64,000 nt of DNA from Pedobacter punctiformis (GCF_027213715.1 NZ_JAPWGM010000003.1:62001-126000); one strand, 5' to 3'. Numbered from the stretch's first letter, positions 8,154-17,204 are shown. Translations and numbers: made by a program. The notes: generated by a model not told the origin, from the sequence alone.

Positions 8154-9542
8154 ATGAATTACGATGTTATTGTTTTAGGCAGCGGTCCCGGTGGATACGT
8201 AGCTGCAATCAGAGCTTCTCAACTGGGTTTAAAAACTGCAATTGTAGAGCGTGAATCTTTAGGCGGCATTTGTTTAAACTGGGGCTGTATTCCAACAAAA
8301 GCACTTTTAAAAAGTGCTCAGGTTTTCGAATATATTAACCACGCAGCAGATTATGGCATTACTACTGCCGAAGCAACCGCTAATTTTGCAGCTGTAGTAA
8401 AACGCAGTCGTGGTGTTGCTGATGGAATGAGTAAAGGCGTTCAGTTTTTGATGAAAAAAAATAAAATTGACGTAATCATGGGTACCGGAAAAGTTAAACC
8501 AGGCAACAAATTAGAAGTTAAAGGCGCAGATGGTTCTCAACAGGAATTAACGGCTAAAAATATTATTATTGCTACAGGTGCCCGATCCAGAGAGCTGCCT
8601 AATCTAAAACAAGATGGTAAAAAAATTATCGGATACCGCCAGGCAATGGTTTTACCAGAATTACCAAAAAGTATGGTTGTGGTAGGATCTGGCGCTATTG
8701 GTGTTGAATTTGCTTATTTCTATGCAACAATGGGAACCAAGGTTACCGTGGTTGAGTTTATGGAAAACGTAGTTCCGGTAGAAGACGAGGATGTTTCTAA
8801 ACAATTATTACGCAGCCTTAAAAAAGTTGGCATTGATGTAATGACTTCGGCAAGTGTTGAATCTGTTGATACAAGTGGTCCTGGCTGCAAAGTTCAGGTT
8901 AAAACGGCTTCAGGGATGCAAACTATTGAAGCAGACATCGTTCTGTCTGCCGCCGGTATTGTTGCCAACATCGAAAACATTGGTTTAGAAGAAGTAGGTA
9001 TTAAAACAGATAAAGGTAAAATCGTTACAGACGAATTCTACAATACTTCAGTTAAAGGTTATTATGCAATCGGTGATGTTGTAGGCGGACAAGCTTTAGC
9101 ACACGTTGCTTCTGCAGAAGGTATTATTTGTGTAGAAAAAATCGCTGGTCAGCATGCTGAGCCTTTAGATTATAATAACATTCCGGGCTGTACCTATTGC
9201 ACGCCAGAAATTGCATCAGTAGGTTATACAGAAAAAGCTGCCAAAGCCGCGGGTTACGAATTAAAAATTGGTAAATTTCCTTTCTCTGCCTCAGGTAAAG
9301 CTAGCGCTGCCGGTGCAAAAGACGGTTTCGTAAAATTAATTTTTGATGCTAAATACGGAGAATTATTAGGCGCACACATGATTGGCGCTAATGTAACCGA
9401 AATGATTGCTGAAATTGTAGTTGCCCGTAAACTGGAAACAACAGGCCATGAAATGATTAAAGCGGTACACCCACACCCAACCATGAGCGAAGCCATTATG
9501 GAAGCTGCAGCTGATGCTTACGGAGAAGTGATACATTTATAA
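8154..9542 (+). CDS. lpdA: Dihydrolipoyl dehydrogenase (E3 subunit of 2-oxoacid dehydrogenase complexes)
   Basis: An FAD flavoenzyme that reoxidises dihydrolipoamide with NAD+ in pyruvate and 2-oxoglutarate dehydrogenase and glycine cleavage complexes. 462 residues, normal length. FAD-binding GSGPGG lies at residues 9-14, the redox disulphide GGICLNWGC (Cys40, Cys45) follows, then the NAD-binding VVGSGAIGVEFA, the second FAD motif YAIGDVVGG and the C-terminal catalytic HPHPTMSEA. All key residues are present. No E1/E2 genes are adjacent, so it is a stand-alone E3 gene probably shared between complexes. A long structured leader precedes it and a terminator follows. Confidence 0.96.
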   Translation: MNYDVIVLGSGPGGYVAAIRASQLGLKTAIVERESLGGICLNWGCIPTKALLKSAQVFEYINHAADYGITTAEATANFAAVVKRSRGVADGMSKGVQFLMKKNKIDVIMGTGKVKPGNKLEVKGADGSQQELTAKNIIIATGARSRELPNLKQDGKKIIGYRQAMVLPELPKSMVVVGSGAIGVEFAYFYATMGTKVTVVEFMENVVPVEDEDVSKQLLRSLKKVGIDVMTSASVESVDTSGPGCKVQVKTASGMQTIEADIVLSAAGIVANIENIGLEEVGIKTDKGKIVTDEFYNTSVKGYYAIGDVVGGQALAHVASAEGIICVEKIAGQHAEPLDYNNIPGCTYCTPEIASVGYTEKAAKAAGYELKIGKFPFSASGKASAAGAKDGFVKLIFDAKYGELLGAHMIGANVTEMIAEIVVARKLETTGHEMIKAVHPHPTMSEAIMEAAADAYGEVIHL

Positions 9543-9570
9543 TACAAACGGTTAACCGTTTAATTTAAAA

Positions 9571-9607
9571 TTGGTTAATTGTTTTAATAACAGTTAACCA
9601 ATTTTTG
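9571..9607 (+). terminator. Intrinsic terminator after lpdA
   Basis: Thirteen-bp arms (9571-9583 and 9589-9601, one G-T pair) with a short TTAAT loop, then T-rich sequence. Confidence 0.8.
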
Positions 9608-9632
9608 TTTTACCCAATTATTAAAATCAGAT

Positions 9633-10475
9633 ATGAAATTACATACCATAAATACAGGCTTATTTAAGTTAGATGGCGGCGCTATGTTTGGCGTGGTACC
9701 CAAAGCCATCTGGCAAAAAACAAATCCTGCAGATGGCAATAACCTTTGCACCTGGGCTATGCGTTGTCTTTTAATAGAAGATGGAAATAAATTGATTTTA
9801 GTGGATACCGGTATTGGGGATAAACAAAATGAAAAATTTTTCAGCCATTATTATTTGCATGGTGATGATACCATGGAAAAATCACTGGCTGCGCTGGGAT
9901 TTAACAGTGCAGATATTACGGATGTATTTTTAACGCATTTACATTTTGACCACGTTGGCGGCGCCATAAAACGTGAAGGAGAAAAACTGCTCCCTGCTTT
10001 TAAAAATGCCAGTTACTGGAGTAACGAAAAACACTGGCAATGGGCAGTAGAACCTAATGCCAGAGAAAAAGCTTCCTTTTTAAAAGATAATATTTTGCCC
10101 ATTCAGGAAAGTGGTCAGCTTAAATTTGTTGAGGAAAAAGAAGACCTTGAATGGCAACCCAACATCAACATCAGCTTTGCCTATGGCCATACCGATGCAA
10201 TGATGCTTCCAAAAATTAATTACAAAGGTAAAACCATCGTTTATATGGCCGATCTTTTACCATCCGTTGGGCATTTACCCCTGCCCTATGTAATGGCTTA
10301 CGATATGTTTCCATTAAAAACGCTAACAGAAAAAAAATCTTTTTTAGAAGAGGCTGTTGTAAATGATTATATCCTGTATCTGGAGCACGACTCTGTAAAT
10401 GAATGTTGTACTTTACAGCAAACAGAAAAAGGAATCCGGGTTGCTGAAACATTTAATCTGGCTGCGCTATCATGA
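9633..10475 (+). CDS. Metallo-beta-lactamase-fold hydrolase
   Basis: 280 residues with the MBL di-zinc motif THLHFDHVGG (HxHxDH), preceded by VDTGIGD and followed by the metal ligands in YGHTDA and the region VYMADLLPSV. No signal peptide, so it is cytoplasmic. The family covers lactonases, glyoxalases, phosphodiesterases and others; the arrangement resembles the group often labelled N-acyl-homoserine-lactonase-like, but substrate cannot be assigned. Its stop overlaps the start of the GNAT gene (ATGA), so the two are translationally coupled. Confidence 0.85.
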   Translation: MKLHTINTGLFKLDGGAMFGVVPKAIWQKTNPADGNNLCTWAMRCLLIEDGNKLILVDTGIGDKQNEKFFSHYYLHGDDTMEKSLAALGFNSADITDVFLTHLHFDHVGGAIKREGEKLLPAFKNASYWSNEKHWQWAVEPNAREKASFLKDNILPIQESGQLKFVEEKEDLEWQPNINISFAYGHTDAMMLPKINYKGKTIVYMADLLPSVGHLPLPYVMAYDMFPLKTLTEKKSFLEEAVVNDYILYLEHDSVNECCTLQQTEKGIRVAETFNLAALS

Positions 10476-11041
10476 TCCGTAAGGCAAATCCTGATGACCG
10501 TAAGATTGTTGCTTTATTAATTGTGCAAGCTATGGGCGATTTAGCCTTTAAATTCGCCAATTCTAATAATATACATGATGCAATTGCTCTTTTCGAGTAT
10601 TTTTTCAGTCAGCAGGGCAACCAATACAGCTATGAAAATACTTTAGTTTTTGAAAATGACGGACAGGTTGTTGGATCTATAAATGCATACGATGGTGCAA
10701 AACTTTTGGAACTCCGAGCGCCATTTCTTCAATACTTGATTAAAAACTGTGGTCTGAAAGATTTTAATCCCGAACCGGAAACAGAAGCAGGAGAATTTTA
10801 CCTGGACACTATCAGCGTTTCTGAAAATATGCAGGGAAAAGGCATTGGTAAACTTTTAATTAAAGCTGGTATAGAATGGTCTGCCAAACTTGGTCACAAA
10901 AAAGCAGCATTATTAGTTGATAAAGGAAATGAAGGGGCTTTAAGGTTGTACTTAAAAATGGGTTTCGAAATAGAAAACGAAAGGCAATTTATTGGAGGTC
11001 AGTATTACCATATGATTTATAATAATCAAGAGCCCGTTTAA
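10472..11041 (+). CDS. GNAT-family N-acetyltransferase
   Basis: 189 residues. The acetyl-CoA pyrophosphate loop is QGKGIGKLL inside the classic motif A (ISVSENMQGKGIG), followed by motif B around LRLYLKMGFEIENE. It transfers an acetyl group from acetyl-CoA to an amine; the acceptor is unknown. It overlaps the MBL gene by four bases and is clearly co-transcribed, suggesting a shared pathway or substrate. The extended N-terminus (about 1-75) is likely the acceptor-binding part. Confidence 0.85.
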   Translation: MIRKANPDDRKIVALLIVQAMGDLAFKFANSNNIHDAIALFEYFFSQQGNQYSYENTLVFENDGQVVGSINAYDGAKLLELRAPFLQYLIKNCGLKDFNPEPETEAGEFYLDTISVSENMQGKGIGKLLIKAGIEWSAKLGHKKAALLVDKGNEGALRLYLKMGFEIENERQFIGGQYYHMIYNNQEPV

Positions 11042-11105
11042 ATAAATTTCACTTTTCGTTAAGATTATTTGTATTTAATCTAAATAATCACAACATTTGT
11101 ACCCA

Positions 11106-11465
11106 ATGGAAAGAGCCTGTATCAATATCAACGAGCTGATCAACGTTTTCTCGAACAACCAAGGTACTATTTATCAATCTGATAAGCTTAATTGTTTTTA
11201 TATCGATTTTGGCGGCAAATTTGCCCGCTTCAATTGTTTGGCTCTGCAAAAACTTAAAAATGCCGTAGAAAGCATTGATATTGAAGCACTTCTTTTAAAT
11301 ACGCACAAGGCTGATTTCGAATTGGTTACTTTCAACGGTTGCGAACACATTTACCTTTTAAGTGCTTTAGAAATTATTGCTTTAAAAGATTTACTTCAAG
11401 GCACCTTTACCATGTTTAAGCTTAATCACATGATCAGTGATTGCCTTCATCGCCTGGTTTATTAA
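11106..11465 (+). CDS. Conserved-looking small cytoplasmic protein of unknown function
   Basis: 119 residues from the ATG at 11106; a longer reading would need a TTG at 11097, which is less likely. No signal peptide and no membrane helix. It alternates strand-like and helix-like stretches (CFYIDFGGKFARFNCLALQKL, in part) and has several cysteines and a C-terminal HxH-rich helix (LNHMISDCLHRLVY). I do not recognise the family. It lies between the GNAT gene and ferritin with its own spacer on each side; a link to iron is suggested only by the neighbour. Confidence 0.6.
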   Translation: MERACININELINVFSNNQGTIYQSDKLNCFYIDFGGKFARFNCLALQKLKNAVESIDIEALLLNTHKADFELVTFNGCEHIYLLSALEIIALKDLLQGTFTMFKLNHMISDCLHRLVY

Positions 11466-11669
11466 TCCAAATTGCAGTAAATACCTAATACGTTGTTATT
11501 TAAAATGTAATGAGTATCAATTTTACAGCTTAATAAGCCTGCCCTCTACAATACGATAGCATTATACCACTTCCCAGCCTTATTTAAACTGATTACAAAT
11601 ACCTACATTCCAGCAATTTAGACTAATTTCATATAGCAAATAATTCACACAAAAACATAAAATACATGT

Positions 11670-11677
11670 TACATTTG
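11670..11677 (+). promoter_or_regulatory. -7 element of the ferritin promoter
   Basis: TACATTTG matches TAnnTTTG exactly and lies 23 bases before the ferritin ATG. No convincing -33 TTG is seen at the usual distance. Confidence 0.45.
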
Positions 11678-11700
11678 TATGGTTATTAAAGCACGGAATT

Positions 11701-12228
11701 ATGAAAGACTTAATGCGCATCAAATGTTTAATTTCTGAAGAAATTGAAACATTATTAAATCAGCAGATAAAAAAAGAAGCTCACTCTTCATCACTATATT
11801 TATCAATGTCATCCTGGTGTGACCAAAACGGATTTGACTTTTCAGCAGATTACTTTTTAAAGCAATCAGAAGAAGAAAGAATTCACCAGCTAAAATTATT
11901 CAAATATGTTTTAGATATGGGCGGAAATGCAATCTCTCCTGAAGTATCAAACATAAAAACTGATTTTGCCGGATTCAGAGAAGTATTTGAAGATGCTTTA
12001 GAAGCAGAAATTGCAATTACACAAAGCTTTAAAAACATTGCAGCAAAATGCCATAAAGAACAAGACTTCGTAACTATGGAATTCTTAAACTGGTTCTTAA
12101 AAGAGCAACGTGAAGAAGAATATAAAGCCCGCCGTGCGCTGGAATTATTTGATGTAATTGGTGAAGAAGGTACAGGCAGATGGGAAATTGACAAACACGT
12201 TAATAAAATCACTTACTCAGAACAATAA
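11701..12228 (+). CDS. ftnA: Ferritin (iron-storage, H-type with ferroxidase centre)
   Basis: A 24-mer iron-storage shell protein that oxidises Fe(II) and stores Fe(III). 175 residues. The four-helix bundle and ferroxidase ligands are visible: Glu26 in IKKEAHSSSLYL, Glu59 and His62 in SEEERIHQLKLF, Glu in LEAEIAITQSF and the Gln/Glu cluster in FLKEQREEEY. The presence of these ligands argues against a haem-binding bacterioferritin or an inactive L chain. The ATG is at 11701; an in-frame ATG four codons later is possible. Three terminators follow in succession. Confidence 0.95.
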   Translation: MKDLMRIKCLISEEIETLLNQQIKKEAHSSSLYLSMSSWCDQNGFDFSADYFLKQSEEERIHQLKLFKYVLDMGGNAISPEVSNIKTDFAGFREVFEDALEAEIAITQSFKNIAAKCHKEQDFVTMEFLNWFLKEQREEEYKARRALELFDVIGEEGTGRWEIDKHVNKITYSEQ

Positions 12229-12245
12229 CTAACAAAACATATTGC

Positions 12246-12284
12246 AAAAAAGCTTCCCTGGTTTCCAACGGAAGCTTTTTTTGT
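12246..12284 (+). terminator. Terminator 1 after ferritin
   Basis: AAAAAGCTTCC / GGAAGCTTTTT stem with a 13-base loop and T tail, directly after the ferritin stop. Confidence 0.85.
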
Positions 12285-12311
12285 TTAAATCCCACAATTC
12301 TCTTAAAAATT

Positions 12312-12345
12312 AAAAGCCCCGATTTTGTCGGGGCTTTTTTTGGTT
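12312..12345. terminator. Terminator 2 of the triple array
   Basis: AAAAGCCCCGA / TCGGGGCTTTT stem with A tract before and T tract after, so potentially bidirectional. Confidence 0.85.
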
Positions 12346-12393
12346 GGTTTGGTTTATGTTGATTATGAATAAGTCGTTTTCGATGTTTTTATA

Positions 12394-12422
12394 AAAAAAG
12401 CGCCGTTACCAGCGCTTTTTTT
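12394..12422. terminator. Terminator 3 of the triple array
   Basis: AAAAAAGCGC / GCGCTTTTTT stem with an 8-base loop. It is the third hairpin-plus-T-tract within 180 bases. The following 230 bases (to about 12656) are extremely AT-rich with no visible gene. Confidence 0.75.
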
Positions 12423-12656
12423 AAACCAAATATATAATAATAATTAACGAGCATCACAAAAATACAAATATTTATTAAAAAAGCAATTTTTTTTAGATAA
12501 AAATTTAAAATATTTCATAAAAAATCAATAAAACACAAAAATAAATCAAGTATTCAAACTAAAAAACTATATAAAAATAAATTTTAATTAAAAAAATATC
12601 AAAAATTAATTGATTTTTAACTTCAAAATCATATTTTAAACAAAAAATTAAACGAA

Positions 12657-12842
12657 ATGATAGAATATTTTATAAAAAACTATTTGAATCATCCCAACAC
12701 GTTTGATGAAATGTTTATTAATAAAAATAATTACCGCAATCATTAACAAAACTTCATTAACATTTTTTCAAAAGAGTCAGCAGTAGCAGCAGCAACAATA
12801 GTATCTGATTTTGATTATGGTAATCATAAATTATTCCGTTAA
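12657..12842 (+). pseudogene. Possible remnant of a circularly permuted ATP-grasp gene, interrupted by a stop
   Basis: An ATG at 12657 opens a frame of 29 codons ending in TAA at 12744, and the same frame then runs on to a second TAA at 12842 (61 residues in all). The first part reads MIEYFIKNYLNHPNTFDEMF and continues with YRNH, stop, QNFINIF. The FDEMF block followed by an RxHYQ-like block (the stop replaces a likely Tyr) resembles the N-terminus of circularly permuted type 2 ATP-grasp proteins. A single TAT-to-TAA change would explain the break, but the rest of that large protein is missing, so this would be a truncated remnant. The identification is from memory of the family and is tentative. 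Confidence 0.3.
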
Positions 12843-12860
12843 TTTTACAGAAGCGCATGC

Positions 12861-12890
12861 GGGTTTAATCAGTACGTACTGATTAAACCC
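12861..12890. promoter_or_regulatory. 30-bp perfect palindrome upstream of the M28 peptidase
   Basis: Bases 12861-12890 form an uninterrupted perfect dyad centred between 12875 and 12876 (half GGGTTTAATCAGTAC). It ends 27 bases before the ATG at 12918. No T tract follows, and with no loop it is a poor terminator, so an operator or a 5'-leader structure is more likely. Confidence 0.45.
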
Positions 12891-12917
12891 CTTTAGCCTT
12901 CACCATAAGATTTACAT

Positions 12918-14567
12918 ATGAATAAAAAACTATTTACCAGTCTGCCAGTCCTCCTGGCTATCGCTGTTTTATCTTCATGCCAACAAGAAAAAGCACAAGA
13001 TAATCCTGAAGCCATTAGTTCAGCATCCATTAAAGCCCACATTGCAGTTTTAGCGAATGATAGTTTACAAGGCCGCCGCCCCTTTACGGAGGGCGAAACC
13101 AGAACAGTGAACTACCTGTCTGCTCAATTTAAAGAAATGGGTATGGCACCCGGCAATAATGGAAGTTACATCCAAAAAGTACCGATGGTTGAAATTACCT
13201 CTACCCCATCCGAAAACATGGAAATTACCGGAGGTAAAACGAACATCACTTTAAAAGCAACCAAAGATTTTGTTGCCTTTAGCAGAAGAGAGCAAGATAG
13301 TGTTCAGCTTAAAAATTCGCCATTGGTATTTGCAGGTTTTGGAATTGTAGCTCCTGAATATCAATGGAACGATTATAAAAACTTAGATGTTAAAGGTAAA
13401 ACGGTTATTGTTCTGGTTAGTGATCCGGGGTTTAAATCAGATGATAAAACCGTTTTCAGAGGCGACACCATGACCTATTATGGACGCTGGACTTATAAAT
13501 TTGAAGAGGCAGCCAGACAAGGTGCTGCTGGCGTAATCATTGTACATCAAACAGATGCGGCAAGTTATGGCTGGTCGGTTATTACCAATAGCAATACGGG
13601 TGCAAGGTTATATTTACAGCAAAAAGATAAACACGCCTCAAGGTGTAAACTGGAAGGCTGGATGACTGAAGAGGCAGCAACCAAATTATTGGCCAGTGCC
13701 GGAATTACCGGAGACATCCGTGCTTATGCCCGCAAAAAGGAGTTCAAGGCTGTTTCTTTAAACGCGAATGTAACCGTAGGTTTAAAGAATAAATTGAAAT
13801 ACAATACTTCGCAAAATGTTATTGCAACTATAAAAGGCACCAAAAGACCTGATGAATATATTATTTATACTGCGCACTGGGATCATTTTGGCATTGGCCC
13901 TAAAATTAACGGCGATTCTATTTACAATGGCGCTGTAGATAATGCAAGCGGTGTAGCAACCATGTTAAGCATTGCCAAAGCATTTCAAAACGCTAAAGAA
14001 AAACCTGAAAGATCCGTTATATTTCTAGCGGTAACTGGCGAAGAACAAGGTTTACTGGGCTCAGAGTATTACGCTTCCAATCCGGTTTACCCGCTAAATA
14101 AAACCGTTGCCAATTTAAATATGGATGCTTTGGGCGATTATGGAAAAACAAAGGACATTTCGATAAAAGGCAAAGGACAAAATGAAGTGGAAGATTATAT
14201 TGTTGCCGAAATAGAAAAAGATAAATTATATGCCGTTGGCGATCAAAGACCGAGTGCAGGAAGTTATTACAGGTCTGACCATTTTAATTTTGCTAAAGTT
14301 GGCGTTCCGGCTGTAGATATAGGCAACGGAATTGACAGCTACGAAAATGGAAAAGAATGGGGCGCTGCTCAAAAGAAAATATATAACGACAAAAATTATC
14401 ATCAGCCTTCTGATAGTTATACCGATGCCTTTAATGCAGATGGGATTGCTCAGGTTGCCAACATCTTATTTAACGTTGGGTATAAACTGAGTAATGAAAC
14501 AACTTTCCCGGCATGGAAAAAAGGTTCGGAGTTTAAGGCTGTCAGGGATAAATCTTTATCAAAATAG
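12918..14567 (+). CDS. M28-family metallopeptidase lipoprotein with PA domain
   Basis: 549 residues. A lipoprotein signal with lipobox LSSC (Cys21) exports it to the envelope. A protease-associated-like segment lies around 130-270 (VFAGFGIVAPEYQWNDYKNLDVKGK... GAAGVIIVH). The M28 dizinc site follows: TAHWDHFG (His), DNASGVAT (bridging Asp), GEEQGLLGSEYYA (catalytic and metal Glu), NMDALGDYG (Asp) and YRSDHFNFAKVGVP (His). It is an aminopeptidase-type enzyme, probably helping peptide uptake. Monocistronic. Confidence 0.92.
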   Translation: MNKKLFTSLPVLLAIAVLSSCQQEKAQDNPEAISSASIKAHIAVLANDSLQGRRPFTEGETRTVNYLSAQFKEMGMAPGNNGSYIQKVPMVEITSTPSENMEITGGKTNITLKATKDFVAFSRREQDSVQLKNSPLVFAGFGIVAPEYQWNDYKNLDVKGKTVIVLVSDPGFKSDDKTVFRGDTMTYYGRWTYKFEEAARQGAAGVIIVHQTDAASYGWSVITNSNTGARLYLQQKDKHASRCKLEGWMTEEAATKLLASAGITGDIRAYARKKEFKAVSLNANVTVGLKNKLKYNTSQNVIATIKGTKRPDEYIIYTAHWDHFGIGPKINGDSIYNGAVDNASGVATMLSIAKAFQNAKEKPERSVIFLAVTGEEQGLLGSEYYASNPVYPLNKTVANLNMDALGDYGKTKDISIKGKGQNEVEDYIVAEIEKDKLYAVGDQRPSAGSYYRSDHFNFAKVGVPAVDIGNGIDSYENGKEWGAAQKKIYNDKNYHQPSDSYTDAFNADGIAQVANILFNVGYKLSNETTFPAWKKGSEFKAVRDKSLSK

Positions 14568-14582
14568 GCGGTCAATTCTGAA

Positions 14583-14637
14583 TTTTCAGTTGGCAATTTT
14601 CATTTTGCAGTATGAATTGAAAATTGCCAACTGAAAA
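14583..14637. repeat. Long perfect hairpin between M28 peptidase and asnS
   Basis: Two perfect 20-bp arms (14583-14602 and 14618-14637) enclose a 15-base loop, followed by T-rich sequence. The arm core TTTTCAGTTGGCAATTTTCA looks like the low-complexity intergenic repeat common in this group. It may also work as a terminator for the upstream gene. Confidence 0.7.
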
Positions 14638-14651
14638 CTATTTATTTTTTC

Positions 14652-14659
14652 TAAATTTG
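14652..14659 (+). promoter_or_regulatory. -7 element for asnS
   Basis: TAAATTTG fits TAnnTTTG and lies 20 bases before the asnS ATG. A TTG 25 bases upstream lies inside the hairpin arm. Confidence 0.45.
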
Positions 14660-14679
14660 GGCCTTTTACAATTAAAATT

Positions 14680-16128
14680 ATGATTAAGAGACAGCAAATT
14701 AAAGATTTATTAAAATCGACAGCATTCAACACAGAAGTAACGGTTATGGGATGGGTTAGAACCTTCCGTAATAATCAGTTTATCGCTTTAAATGATGGTT
14801 CTTGCATGGGCAATATCCAGGTTGTAGTTGATTTTAATAATTTACCTGAAGAGCTGTTGAAAAGAATAACAACCGGAGCCGCAATTTCTGCAACCGGAAA
14901 ACTGATCGAATCTTTAGGAAAAGGTCAAACAGTAGAAATTAAAGCCACCAGCATTGAAATTTTAGGCGATAGTGATCCGGAGAAATTCCCCTTACAACCT
15001 AAAAAACACAGCTTAGAGTTTTTACGTGAAATTGCACACCTGCGTTTCCGCACCAATACTTTTAACGCTGTTTTTAAGGTAAGGCATGCCCTGGCTTTCG
15101 CCATCCACCAGTTTTACAACGAACGTGGCTTTGTATATATGCACACCCCTGTAATTACCGCAAGTGATGCTGAAGGTGCAGGTGAAATGTTTAAAGTAAC
15201 CACTTTAGATTTTGACAATACGCCACGTACTGCTGATGGTAAAGTAGATTTCTCAGAAGATTTCTTCGCCCGTGCAACAAACTTAACCGTTTCAGGTCAG
15301 TTGGAAGGTGAATTAGCGGCAATGGCTTTCGGGCAGATTTATACTTTTGGCCCTACTTTCAGAGCTGAAAACTCGAACACCACCCGCCATTTGGCTGAGT
15401 TTTGGATGATTGAGCCTGAGGTTGCCTTTGCTGATTTAGAAGACAACATGCAGCTTGCAGAAGATATGATGAAGTATGTAATTAAATATGCTTTAGACCA
15501 CTGCAAAGATGAACTGGAATTTTTAAATACACGTTTAGCAGAAGAGGACAAACAGAAACCTCAAAACGAGCGCAGCGAATTTACTTTGTTAGAGAAGTTA
15601 GACTTTTGCCTGGCCAACGATTTTGAGCGTTTAACTTATACAGAAGCAATTAAAATTTTAAAATCTTCTAAACCTAACCAGAAGAAACAGTTTAAATATT
15701 TAATTGATGAGTGGGGTGCCGATTTACAGAGTGAGCACGAGCGTTATTTAGTTGAAAAACACTTTAAAAAACCGGTAATCTTAACGGATTATCCTGCTGA
15801 TATTAAATCTTTTTACATGCGCCAAAATGAACCGGATGCAGAAGGAAGACAAACCGTTGCTGCGATGGATATTTTATTCCCGGGTATTGGCGAAATGATT
15901 GGCGGTTCTCAGCGTGAGGAACGTTTAGATCGTTTAACCAAGCGCATGGAAGATATGAATATTCCACAAGACGAATTATGGTGGTATTTAGATACCCGCA
16001 GATTTGGTTCTGCACCACACGCAGGTTTTGGTTTAGGTTTCGAACGTTTAGTATTGTTTGTAACCGGAATGACCAACATTCGTGATGTAATTGCATTCCC
16101 ACGTTTTCCTAAAAACGCAGAGTTTTAG
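14680..16128 (+). CDS. asnS: Asparagine--tRNA ligase
   Basis: A class II aminoacyl-tRNA synthetase charging tRNA-Asn. 482 residues. The N-terminal OB-fold anticodon-binding domain covers about 15-105 ([20 protein letters not shown]). The catalytic domain contains class II motif 1 around [15 protein letters not shown], the AsnRS-specific [10 protein letters not shown], motif 2 near [22 protein letters not shown] and motif 3 [15 protein letters not shown]. The C-terminal [13 protein letters not shown] is typical of AsnRS. AspRS is excluded by the motif 2 sequence and lack of the GAD insertion. Confidence 0.97.
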   Translation: MIKRQQIKDLLKSTAFNTEVTVMGWVRTFRNNQFIALNDGSCMGNIQVVVDFNNLPEELLKRITTGAAISATGKLIESLGKGQTVEIKATSIEILGDSDPEKFPLQPKKHSLEFLREIAHLRFRTNTFNAVFKVRHALAFAIHQFYNERGFVYMHTPVITASDAEGAGEMFKVTTLDFDNTPRTADGKVDFSEDFFARATNLTVSGQLEGELAAMAFGQIYTFGPTFRAENSNTTRHLAEFWMIEPEVAFADLEDNMQLAEDMMKYVIKYALDHCKDELEFLNTRLAEEDKQKPQNERSEFTLLEKLDFCLANDFERLTYTEAIKILKSSKPNQKKQFKYLIDEWGADLQSEHERYLVEKHFKKPVILTDYPADIKSFYMRQNEPDAEGRQTVAAMDILFPGIGEMIGGSQREERLDRLTKRMEDMNIPQDELWWYLDTRRFGSAPHAGFGLGFERLVLFVTGMTNIRDVIAFPRFPKNAEF

Positions 16129-16143
16129 AAAATATAAGCTTAC

Positions 16144-16188
16144 AAAAAAGGGTCGGTTGGTATTTCCAGCCGACCCTCTTTATTTTAT
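16144..16188 (+). terminator. Intrinsic terminator after asnS
   Basis: Eleven-bp GC-rich stem (16150-16160 with 16166-16176, one G-T pair) and a CTTTATTTT tail. Confidence 0.85.
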
Positions 16189-16239
16189 AACAATCGTTCT
16201 AATTCTCCGTACTGCAGAGAAATCTATTTCCTTTTTCTT

Positions 16240-16500
16240 GGAAACGAATGTCAGTAGCTTTTGGCTGATGCAGGCCTGCCCTTGGCTAAATCCTGATAGA
16301 AAAAATCAGGATACCGCTGCCGGTCAGGTTTATTTAACTAAAGCTTGTATTTTATATGCAGAAACTTTGTATTTAAACCCGATTGAAATGGCATCCCGAT
16401 TTCTTCCATCGGGATACAGTGTAAAGCGGAACTACAGCTGCCATTAACACTGAACTGTACATTTCCAAATCACCTTTAAAGCTCTTTACTACTTATTATA
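16240..16500. repeat. Copy 1 of the 16-18 kb repeat family
   Basis: A diverged copy of the element that recurs at 17.2-18.2 kb. It includes GATGCAGGCCTGCCCTTGGC, a hairpin built from ATCCTGAT and ATCAGGAT, a second hairpin ATCCCGAT / ATCGGGAT, and the tail CATTTCCAAATCA. It matches the element at 17980-18200 over its whole length better than it matches the tandem units between them. Overlapping open frames here are by-products of the repeat. 16500-16616 shows nothing further. Confidence 0.8.
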
Positions 16501-16616
16501 CTGTTATTGGAAACGAACGGAAGCAGCCCTTTTCTCAACCGTTTTATATAATGGTTTTATTAGTTATTTTTAGGCAGAACTATCTAAGATAGATTAAGCT
16601 TATAAAGTAGTTATTT

Positions 16617-17204
16617 ATGAAAATTTATCGCTTCCGTTTTAATAACAGCAAAAAAACCTTACCTATTCTATTTTGGTTTTTCGCCACGCTAATAACTATT
16701 TCATTAACCATTATTTTATTTACCGTTTCAGACCCGCTTTTCCCCTCCTGGCTATTGCTGATCTCCATACCATTAATGTTTATTGCCATTTACAAGCTGT
16801 TTAAAACAACATCAGCGAGGAAGTCGACAGAAGTTATTTCACTGAACGAAGAAGGCTTTAAAAGTTCCTGTTTCGGCTCCATTCTGTTTTATGAAATACA
16901 CAATATTCGGGTCCCGATAATGGAAATAGGTTTATTGGGTGGGGCGCAGCTCGACTATTACAAAAAAACAGATGTTGATTTTCCTTACCTGGAATTTTCG
17001 ATTACTACAAAGGATGGAAGAATATTAAAGTGGATACTAAATGAGTGGGGCGGGCTTTACAATTCAAAAGAAGAGTTTTCTATTTTCTATAGCTTTTTAG
17101 AAGCCCTAACCGATCAGCTGCATCAACGTTATCATGCTGACGAACCATATAAAAGCTATTTAAAAATTCTTGACGAAAAAGGCTTCTGGGAAAAGCAGCA
17201 TTAA
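16617..17204 (+). CDS. Membrane protein of unknown function enclosed by repeats
   Basis: 195 residues. Two hydrophobic helices (about 16-37 and 43-62) follow a basic N-terminus, then a soluble C-terminal domain of about 130 residues rich in aromatic residues (LEFSITTKDGRILKWILNEWGG). The architecture is that of small inner-membrane proteins with a PH-like cytosolic domain, but I do not recognise the family. It is a lone gene with repeat copies on both sides. Likely functional: normal start, no breaks, and codon use like the neighbours. Confidence 0.65.
   Translation: MKIYRFRFNNSKKTLPILFWFFATLITISLTIILFTVSDPLFPSWLLLISIPLMFIAIYKLFKTTSARKSTEVISLNEEGFKSSCFGSILFYEIHNIRVPIMEIGLLGGAQLDYYKKTDVDFPYLEFSITTKDGRILKWILNEWGGLYNSKEEFSIFYSFLEALTDQLHQRYHADEPYKSYLKILDEKGFWEKQH

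Noticed and set aside
9254..9496. Antisense frame in lpdA
   Set aside because: Shadow of a strongly conserved enzyme gene; no independent signals.
16091..16447. 118-codon frame overlapping the end of asnS
   Set aside because: It overlaps asnS in another frame, runs across its terminator and into a repeat element.
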